From: Treponema sp.
Lineage (GTDB): Bacteria; Spirochaetota; Spirochaetia; Treponematales; Breznakiellaceae
Direction: 5' to 3'
Assembly (NCBI GenBank): GCA_031284385.1
Contig: JAISZZ010000078.1
Coordinates: forward strand, 1-5,116
Length of the DNA: 5,116 bases
The stretch's first letter is position 1, and each line of letters opens with the position of its first letter. The notes beneath the pieces are model-generated. The model had not been told where the DNA came from and did not search any database. It was given only the letters and a program-made list of their open reading frames with translations. Of the stretch, positions 1 through 4,161 are shown piece after piece. The position numbers and the translations under genes were made by a program.

Positions 1-638
1 CTGGGAATTTCAGTACCAACCGGCAACTCTTGCACTTTGTAACCTGAAATTTCAAGAATTCCAGTAAGATTGCGATAATTTTTTTCAATTGATTTGCTTG
101 AATCGGCTACTATGATACCGGCTTCCCGCGTTTTACCGCTTGCAAGTGAGCGAATTCGGCTTGTTAAGTCATATTCCAGCGTTTCAAGTGAAAAAATAAA
201 TGGTATCACATCAGTTTTTTCCATGTATTCTATCAAAATACCGGAATAAACGCTCGTAACACTGGCTTCATTACGTTCAAATGACTGAATTTGACGCGGA
301 TATATACCCAGTCTGAGCATATCGTTTTCAATACCGTCTTTGGCCGGATCTCGGACGGTAAAGTGTATTTTTCCACGTGAGTATGTAACGTACTCACGAG
401 CGAGGTCTATTATCTCGCCCGGAATAGGGTAAAGCTGCCTCAGTTTGCCGGACACGAAGTACGTTATCTTGACTTGATCCGGTATTTTGCCGGCCAACTG
501 GCGCGAAGCGGGCGATATTGTGTAAACTTTGTTCGCCGTCAAATCGGCTCTTATCCAAAGGCGGCTGCTCAACAACAGCGCCAGCGCTATAGCCGCCACC
601 GACAGCGCGGTGATTATTATTTCTCGTTTTTTTGTCAT
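1..638 (-). CDS. GldG-like ABC transporter auxiliary protein (3' part outside the window)
   Basis: This is the third gene of the ABC operon; 212 codons are visible and the frame stays open to the left edge. The protein starts MTKKREIIITALS, followed by a hydrophobic helix at about residues 8-25, so it is probably anchored in the inner membrane with its bulk outside the cytoplasm. The next stretch, LWIRADLTANKVYTISPAS, and the later EIIDLAREY and FTVRDPAK segments match the start of the Gldg / ABC_transp_aux family, whose members pair with GldF-type permeases. The ATG at 638 is chosen because it lies 3 nt after the permease stop and has a GGAG motif about 8 nt upstream, inside the end of the permease gene, suggesting translational coupling. 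In Flavobacterium GldG is needed for gliding; outside Bacteroidetes the transported substrate is not known, and a gliding role here is not implied. The family assignment is firm, the exact function is not. Confidence 0.88.
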   Translation of the reverse strand, partial: MTKKREIIITALSVAAIALALLLSSRLWIRADLTANKVYTISPASRQLAGKIPDQVKITYFVSGKLRQLYPIPGEIIDLAREYVTYSRGKIHFTVRDPAKDGIENDMLRLGIYPRQIQSFERNEASVTSVYSGILIEYMEKTDVIPFIFSLETLEYDLTSRIRSLASGKTREAGIIVADSSKSIEKNYRNLTGILEISGYKVQELPVGTEIP

Positions 639-641
639 GTG

Positions 642-1400
642 TCAGCTCCATTTCCTGAATAACAGGATGCGTGTATTCAAAAACAAAAACATCGCCGCCG
701 TCAGTATGAAAAACAACAGATCGCGGCTGTCAAGTATTCCACGCGAAAAACTTTCAAAGTGAAAAGACAGCGATATAAAGTTGATTACCGCTACAACCGG
801 TTCGGGAGTGTTCTGCGAAAACGGTATCTGGTTTGCAAGCATAAAGACAAGCAGTATCGCGGCGTTTCCCAAAAATGCCGCCGCCTGATTTTTTGACAAC
901 GAGGAAAAGAAAAGCCCTATCGCCGCCGCCGCGCCGCCAAGCAGCAACACGCCTATATATTCGCAGATTATAACGCCGCCGTCAAATATTCCGAGCGGCA
1001 GCAGCGTAAGCGGCAGCGGCACGGTAAGCGCAAGCATACAGGCAAGTGCGCCCACACAGGCAAGGAATTTGCCCAAAACCAAATCCCACTCCGAGAACGG
1101 CATTGTGAGCAACAGTTCCACGCTGCCGGTTTTACGTTCCTCCGCCCAGCTTTTCATCGTTATTCCCGGAATCACCAGCACAAAAGCGAGCGGGAACGCG
1201 GCGAAGTACATTCTGAGCGATGCCATATCGCGGGCGAAAAAGTTTTGAAAGTTAAACAGCCAAATCGACGTAAAAAGCAGAAAAAAAATGATTATTCCGT
1301 AAAACGCGGGCGATATTCCAAAAGAGTACAATTCTTTTCGCGCCAGCGCCGCCGCCTGAGTATTAAACAGTTTGTTTATTAATTTATTTTTATTTTCCAT
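642..1400 (-). CDS. ABC-2 type transporter permease, GldF-like
   Basis: A 252-residue integral membrane protein, the usual size for a single ABC-2 permease subunit. After a short charged N-terminus I see about six hydrophobic segments near residues 33-51, 64-81, 111-131, 143-167, 175-190 and 227-247. Between the second and third lies SWAEERKTGSVELLLTMPFS followed by WDLVLGKFLA, the conserved cytoplasmic stretch typical of ABC-2/GldF permeases that contacts the ATPase. The ATG at 1400 overlaps the last 11 nt of the ATPase gene, and the TGA stop (642-644) is 3 nt before the GldG-like start, so the three genes are surely one transcript. It should form the inner-membrane channel of the complex, driven by the ATPase and assisted by the GldG-like protein. 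The substrate cannot be read from the sequence. Confidence 0.9.
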   Translation of the reverse strand: MENKNKLINKLFNTQAAALARKELYSFGISPAFYGIIIFFLLFTSIWLFNFQNFFARDMASLRMYFAAFPLAFVLVIPGITMKSWAEERKTGSVELLLTMPFSEWDLVLGKFLACVGALACMLALTVPLPLTLLPLGIFDGGVIICEYIGVLLLGGAAAAIGLFFSSLSKNQAAAFLGNAAILLVFMLANQIPFSQNTPEPVVAVINFISLSFHFESFSRGILDSRDLLFFILTAAMFLFLNTRILLFRKWS

Positions 1401-2373
1401 GTCCAGCCTCGCCTGTAAGTTTTACAAAAATATCTTCGAGAGAGGTTTTTTTCCGGCTCATCTCTAAAATTTTAAGGTTAAGTGAAACCGCCCAGTCGAA
1501 AATACGTTCCGCATTTTCATTCGCGCCGCCGCCTGAAGTAACGAAAGCGGCCTGAACCATTCCGTCCGCCGTCTCGTTCACGCCGGTTATCTCCATTCCG
1601 CCGGAAAAACCGCCGGCAAATGTTTCCAAACTTTGTTTTATGGAAACAAAGCCGGCGCTCTGTGAACCGCCGGCTTTAAGCAACAGCATCCAACTTTCGC
1701 CGCCCCGCAGGTTCGCCGCAATCTGAGAGGGACTGCCCTGCGCCGCTATACGTCCCGCATTCAGTATCAAAACCTGAGTACAGACCGCTTCTACTTCCTG
1801 AAGAATGTGGGTTGAGAGTATGATGGTCTTGCGCTTGCCTAAATCTTTGATGAGACCGCGTATTTCGATAATCTGATTCGGGTCAAGCCCGGTGGTAGGC
1901 TCATCTAATATCAGTATGGGCGGGTCGTGGATTATCGCTTCCGCCAGTCCCGTGCGCTGCTTATAGCCCTTTGACAATGTTTCAATACGGCGGTGCGCCA
2001 TATTTGTCAGCCCGCACTGTTCAAGAGCCGCGTCTATCGCCGCGCCGCGCCGTTCTTTCGGCATTAGGCGGGCGGCTGCTATAAAGTTTAAATATTCCGT
2101 TACAGTAAGTTCGCCGTATAAGGGTACGCCTTCGGGCAAATATCCTATCAAACGCTTTACATCTACCGGATATTCCTGCACAGAAACGCCGTTTATAAGC
2201 GCCTTTCCGCCGCTCGGAAAGTGAAATCCTGTTAAAATTTTCATAACGGTTGTCTTTCCGGCCCCGTTTGGCCCCAAAAACCCCAAAACTTGACCGTCGG
2301 GCAACGTGAACGATACATCTTTGACGGCTTCAAACGAACCGTACCGTTTAACTAAATTACGCACCTCAATCAC
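1390..2373 (-). CDS. ABC transporter ATP-binding protein, GldA/DrrA-like
   Basis: A 327-residue nucleotide-binding subunit, first gene of the operon. The Walker A motif GPNGAGKTT is at residues 34-42, the signature region LSKGYKQR at 133-140, Walker B ILILDEP at 153-159, the D-loop GLDP at 162-165 and the switch histidine in STHI at 189. The Q-loop position reads GYLPEG (77-82), as in many GldA/Nat-type ATPases. A C-terminal extension of about 100 residues after the ATPase core (from about 220), ending KKTSLEDIFVKLT, is typical of ATPases that partner ABC-2 permeases. The start is GTG at 2373, with AGGAG 6 nt upstream; an ATG that overlaps it by one base is followed at once by TGA and cannot be the start. 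Located in the cytoplasm, it would power the permease encoded next to it. GldA is the closest named relative by context; the specific name is inference. Confidence 0.93.
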   Translation of the reverse strand: MIEVRNLVKRYGSFEAVKDVSFTLPDGQVLGFLGPNGAGKTTVMKILTGFHFPSGGKALINGVSVQEYPVDVKRLIGYLPEGVPLYGELTVTEYLNFIAAARLMPKERRGAAIDAALEQCGLTNMAHRRIETLSKGYKQRTGLAEAIIHDPPILILDEPTTGLDPNQIIEIRGLIKDLGKRKTIILSTHILQEVEAVCTQVLILNAGRIAAQGSPSQIAANLRGGESWMLLLKAGGSQSAGFVSIKQSLETFAGGFSGGMEITGVNETADGMVQAAFVTSGGGANENAERIFDWAVSLNLKILEMSRKKTSLEDIFVKLTGEAGHGK

Positions 2374-2379
2374 ATGGTA

Positions 2380-2384
2380 CTCCT
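2380..2384 (-). promoter_or_regulatory. Ribosome binding site deciding a GTG start
   Basis: AGGAG on the minus strand lies 6 nt before the GTG at 2373. It also lies 4 nt before an ATG at 2375-2373, but that ATG is directly followed by TGA, giving an ATGTGA start-stop. The spacing and reading frame therefore support GTG as the true start of the ABC ATPase. Confidence 0.75.
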
Positions 2385-2385
2385 G

Positions 2386-2399
2386 AAAAATCGATTTTT
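2386..2399. repeat. Perfect 14-bp A/T palindrome in the ABC operon leader
   Basis: AAAAATCGATTTTT is a perfect palindrome directly upstream of the AGGAG ribosome binding site of the ATPase gene. A further run of A residues (2402-2406) gives an alternative pairing with the T run. It could be an operator or a weak leader hairpin near the ribosome binding site, or simply A/T-rich DNA; no partner protein is known. Confidence 0.5.
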
Positions 2400-2473
2400 T
2401 GAAAAATGTTTATCCGCAAGCGGGATGGTTCGTTCATTTGTTCAAAAATATTACCGGACAACCCCACTAAAAA

Positions 2474-2502
2474 ATTCTATAAAAAAACATTCCCTCTATC
2501 AA
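2474..2502 (-). promoter_or_regulatory. Predicted sigma-70 type promoter of the ABC operon
   Basis: On the minus strand, TTGATA (2502-2497) and TAGAAT (2479-2474) are separated by 17 nt; each differs from the consensus TTGACA / TATAAT by one base. The spacer includes a run of seven T. Transcription would begin near 2467, leaving a leader of about 95 nt before the GTG at 2373. It is the only good match I found upstream of the operon. Confidence 0.5.
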
Positions 2503-2538
2503 CCCTGCCGCCTGAGTCCATTGGACTTGTTCAAGAAC

Positions 2539-2558
2539 CTTATGGGTTCTCCCATAAG
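2539..2558. repeat. Hairpin, 8-bp perfect stem with 4-nt loop
   Basis: CTTATGGG (2539-2546), loop TTCT, CCCATAAG (2551-2558). An alternative pairing of AGAACC (2534-2539) with GGTTCT (2545-2550) overlaps it, so the two folds are mutually exclusive. No T-run follows on either strand, so a terminator call is not supported. Confidence 0.65.
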
Positions 2559-2608
2559 CCGCAGCAAATGCTGTGCGAATGCGCGGCATTTTGCCGTTTT
2601 TAAGCGGA

Positions 2609-2639
2609 AGTTGTTCAAAACTTCAGTTGTTGAACAACT
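2609..2639. repeat. Inverted repeat with 10-bp perfect arms
   Basis: AGTTGTTCAA (2609-2618) and TTGAACAACT (2630-2639) are perfect reverse complements around an 11-nt centre that itself contains AACT and AGTT. It reuses the TTGTTCAA word seen twice earlier in the same intergenic region. It looks like a dispersed intergenic repeat rather than an operator, but copy number in the genome is unknown. Confidence 0.65.
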
Positions 2640-2663
2640 CTATTGATAAAAACAAGCGGCGGG

Positions 2664-2701
2664 CGCATAGTATAACAATGGCAGCAGTAAACTTCTATGC
2701 G
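2664..2701. repeat. Short inverted repeat CGCATAG / CTATGCG
   Basis: Arms at 2664-2670 and 2695-2701 are perfect 7-bp complements around a 24-nt loop. It is weak on its own but abuts the denser hairpin cluster to the right. Confidence 0.4.
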
Positions 2702-2738
2702 GGCCATAAGGAAGCACTGATTTATGCGAGTGCGCATT

Positions 2739-2805
2739 CGTCAACGTAGTTGACGCAATTGGCGCTACTTTAATGCGAATGTCAACGAAGTTGATACATT
2801 TGCGT
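2739..2805. repeat. Pair of related hairpins with 3-nt loops
   Basis: The first hairpin is CGTCAAC, loop GTA, GTTGACG (2739-2755). The second has TCAAC, loop GAA, GTTGA (2782-2794), extended after a 2-nt bulge by GCGAATG (2775-2781) pairing with CATTTGC (2797-2803) with one G-T pair. The shared core TCAACGWAGTTGA and similar flanks (GCGCATT and GCGAATG) suggest that they are two diverged copies of one unit. Confidence 0.65.
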
Positions 2806-2823
2806 AATGAAATAAGCTTGCTC

Positions 2824-2888
2824 CTTAGGGCAACGGTGATGCGCCAGCTATGCTGGCGAGGCTTCAAGTTAATCAGCGTTGCCCTAAG
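2824..2888. repeat. Nested hairpin with 12-bp outer arms
   Basis: CTTAGGGCAACG (2824-2835) is the exact reverse complement of CGTTGCCCTAAG (2877-2888). Between them lies a second perfect hairpin, CGCCAGC, loop TAT, GCTGGCG (2842-2858). The right outer arm carries CTGATT in reverse complement just inside it; GGAAGCACTGATTTA at about 2710 is an imperfect inverted counterpart. That gives rough terminal inverted repeats for a possible MITE-like element of about 180 bp (around 2708-2888). No transposase is present. Confidence 0.65.
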
Positions 2889-2955
2889 CAAACTGGAAAT
2901 TGGCAGCCGGCTGCGCTGTCCGCTCAGTAGAGGTGAATGATGCCGCCGCATTTAT

Positions 2956-2964
2956 GGGGGGGGG
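2956..2964 (+). repeat. ecfT: Homopolymeric G tract (nine G) at the ecfT start
   Basis: Nine consecutive G residues follow an in-frame AT (ATG at 2954-2956 uses the first G) and precede TGGTATG. Long G runs are prone to slipped-strand length changes. A gain of one G would join the ATG at 2940, which has the best Shine-Dalgarno sequence (GAGG at 2930-2933), to the ecfT frame; with nine G that ATG reads only 25 codons to a TAG at 3015. The run is directly visible; variability is inference. Confidence 0.8.
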
Positions 2965-2968
2965 TGGT

Positions 2969-3787
2969 ATGCCGGATGTTTTGTTTTCAAACACGGTTGA
3001 CAGCGCTTATCAGGTAGAAGCCTTGAGCCGCATGAATTCTCCGGCGCACAAGCTAAATACCGGCATAAAAATCATGGTTACGCTGCTTTTTTTGACGCTG
3101 GTAATTTCTTTTCCGCCAAAAACCGTCAGCGAGCTCGTGCCTTTTTTTATTTATCCTATGTTTATGATGTCGCTTTCCGCTATGCCGTACCGTCCAATAA
3201 TTTCGCGTATTAAATTCGCTGTCTCTTTGGCGCTGCCTTTTGCGTTGGCGAAAGGTTTAGGCAGCCTGCTTTTAATACGCGATTCCGAATCAGTCATTGG
3301 CGGTTTTGACATAAACGGAAGCATCGTGTCTTTTGTGTCAATCATGATGAAAATACTGCTATGCGTATCCGCCGTGCTGATGCTGTTTGCCACGACTCCG
3401 TTCTACAATATATGTGCAGTCTTTACAGGAATAAGAGTGATAAGAGTTTTCGGACTGCGCTTGTCCCTGATATACATATTTATAAACACGTTGATAGACG
3501 AGGGGCGGAGTATGCGGACGGCGTATTGCCTGCGTGCGCCGATAAAGAAAAATATGCCGCGGAATATGCGTGTTCTTTGGGGGCAAATTTTGTTACGCGG
3601 TTTCAGCCGCGCCTCGCGCGCGGTGAAGGCTATGAAATGCCGCGGGTTTTCCGGCAGATACTACCCAACAGAAAAACGCCCCATTCGTTTTGCCGATATT
3701 TTATTCATAACCGCGGCGGCGATAATTCTGTTGATACTGCGTTTTTTTAATATAAATATGCTGGTTGGTGAAATATTAGTCATTTGA
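2969..3787 (+). CDS. ecfT: Energy-coupling factor transporter T subunit (EcfT/CbiQ family)
   Basis: From the ATG at 2969 the product is 272 residues, normal for EcfT. It starts MPDVLFSNTVDSAYQVEALS with ALSRMNSPAHKLNTGIKIMV matching the N-terminus of CbiQ-like proteins (DRLSR..TPIHRLDPR type). Hydrophobic segments lie near 34-50, 55-72, 82-102, 119-141, 160-175 and 243-263. The two cytoplasmic coupling helices are recognisable: IDEGRSMRTAYCLRA (176-190) and SRASRAVKAMKCRGF (213-227), whose arginines dock into the ECF ATPases. The protein would sit in the inner membrane and link a substrate-binding S protein to ATPases for vitamin or metal uptake. Start choice is uncertain: the frame is open from 2888, with TTG 2900, GTG 2933 and ATG 2954 as alternatives; 2969 is favoured by family length and the G-rich stretch before it. 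No S component or ATPase is adjacent, so substrate (Co, Ni, vitamin) is undetermined. Confidence 0.88.
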   Translation: MPDVLFSNTVDSAYQVEALSRMNSPAHKLNTGIKIMVTLLFLTLVISFPPKTVSELVPFFIYPMFMMSLSAMPYRPIISRIKFAVSLALPFALAKGLGSLLLIRDSESVIGGFDINGSIVSFVSIMMKILLCVSAVLMLFATTPFYNICAVFTGIRVIRVFGLRLSLIYIFINTLIDEGRSMRTAYCLRAPIKKNMPRNMRVLWGQILLRGFSRASRAVKAMKCRGFSGRYYPTEKRPIRFADILFITAAAIILLILRFFNINMLVGEILVI

Positions 3788-3827
3788 GCGTATTCTACAA
3801 TGAAGGGTAGGGTGCCGCGAATTAAAA

Positions 3828-3988
3828 TCCACAGATTACACGGATTATGTGATATGGGGACAGTCGACAGAATGTTTGGGTGGTTCGTGGTTTGACAACG
3901 CCAAAAAGAGGGGTCCACAGATTACGCGGATTACACGGATTATGTGGTATGGGGACTGGCGACAGAATGTTCGGGTGGTTCGTGATTT
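3828..3988. repeat. Direct duplication of a 66/75-nt intergenic unit
   Basis: The unit at 3828-3893 recurs at 3914-3988 after a 20-nt spacer. I count five substitutions and one 9-nt insertion (3926-3934) in the second copy. Each begins TCCACAGATTAC and contains ACGGATTATGTG and GGGTGGTTCGTG. The insertion is an extra microrepeat of the GCGGATTAC kind, so the left end grows by about 9-10 nt steps. CACAGATTACACGGATTA-like words are, from general familiarity, found as dispersed repeats in several bacterial genomes; identity with a named family is not established here. Confidence 0.8.
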
Positions 3989-4024
3989 ACCACCGCAACA
4001 ACACCGGCTGAAGCTGGAGGCAAC

Positions 4025-4116
4025 ACCCACGCCACGTGGTGGAGTTTCGGGTAAGCAAACGCTACGCGCTACCCACGCCACGTGGTGGAGTTTCGGATAA
4101 GCAAACGCATAGCGTT
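4025..4116. repeat. 46-nt tandem duplication
   Basis: Copies at 4025-4070 and 4071-4116 begin ACCCACGCCACGTGGTGG and are identical at 37 of the first 38 positions; the last 8 nt diverge (4 of 8 match). The divergent end is the part that folds: in copy 2 it completes the perfect stem GCAAACGC-ATA-GCGTTTGC, while in copy 1 the same place gives GGGTA (4049-4053) pairing with TACCC (4070-4074). Confidence 0.8.
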
Positions 4117-4131
4117 TGCGACCGAAACTCC
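4087..4131. repeat. Nested hairpin with 10-bp outer arms
   Basis: GGAGTTTCGG (4087-4096) pairs perfectly with CCGAAACTCC (4122-4131). Inside it GCAAACGC, loop ATA, GCGTTTGC (4101-4119) forms a perfect 8-bp stem. The same hairpin-within-hairpin layout occurs on the other side of ecfT at 2824-2888. GGAGTTTCGG also occurs at 4041-4050, so the right outer arm is an inverted third copy of that word. Confidence 0.75.
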
Positions 4132-4135
4132 ATAA

Positions 4136-4156
4136 GTAAGCGGCTTTGCCGCTTAC
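4136..4156. repeat. Hairpin with 9-bp perfect stem next to the propeller gene stop
   Basis: GTAAGCGGC (4136-4144), loop TTT, GCCGCTTAC (4148-4156). On the minus strand it begins 5 nt after the TAA stop of the propeller gene, a position suited to a terminator or an mRNA 3' end stabiliser, but no T-run follows. It fits the style of the other 3-nt-loop hairpins here, so it may be just another repeat. Confidence 0.65.
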
Positions 4157-4161
4157 GACAT

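Larger units (their letters stand above)
2376..2968. other. Intergenic region between divergent genes, rich in inverted repeats
   Basis: About 590 nt with no convincing gene. It contains the ABC operon leader and promoter (2374-2502), short inverted repeats (AGTCCA-T-TGGACT around 2516-2528; hairpins at 2539-2558 and 2609-2639), then a denser hairpin cluster from 2664 to 2914, including the 12-bp perfect palindrome GCAGCCGGCTGC at 2903-2914. TTGTTCAA recurs at several points (about 2439, 2528 and 2611). No riboswitch-like cobalamin box or clear promoter for the downstream ecfT gene was recognised. Open frames here have no recognisable protein features and cross the hairpins. Confidence 0.7.
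3788..4161. other. Repeat mosaic between convergent genes
   Basis: This 374-nt stretch has no credible gene. From left to right it holds about 40 nt of plain sequence, a duplicated 66/75-nt unit, a short linker, a 46-nt tandem duplication, a nested hairpin and a final simple hairpin adjacent to the stop of the propeller gene. The palindrome CCACGTGG occurs in both tandem copies. It separates ecfT and the propeller gene, which converge on it; no T-rich intrinsic terminator was seen for either. Confidence 0.7.

Noticed and set aside
394..651. An 85-codon minus-strand frame overlapping the start of the GldG-like gene.
   Set aside because: It is a shifted frame; the frame starting at 638 gives the membrane helix and family motifs and continues to the edge.
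2374..2646. A 90-codon open frame on the plus strand in the first intergenic region.
   Set aside because: It begins at an ATG overlapping the ATPase start and its ribosome binding site on the other strand, crosses the promoter and hairpins at 2539-2558 and 2609-2639, and has no protein-like domain, membrane segment or ribosome binding site.
2643..2676. TTGATA and TATAAC as a plus-strand promoter.
   Set aside because: The 22-nt spacing is too long for a sigma-70 promoter, and the site lies nearly 300 nt before ecfT with hairpins between.
2640..2951. A 103-codon open frame on the minus strand.
   Set aside because: It runs through the whole hairpin cluster and into the ecfT start region; the composition is that of translated repeats and no family is recognisable.
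2706..2968. A cobalamin riboswitch upstream of the CbiQ-like gene was sought.
   Set aside because: No recognisable B12-box or conserved core was found; the inverted repeats are better explained as intergenic repeat elements.
3828..4131. A CRISPR array was considered for the repeated units.
   Set aside because: Only two copies of each unit exist, unit lengths are 66-75 and 46 nt, the 46-nt copies have no spacers, and no cas gene is present.
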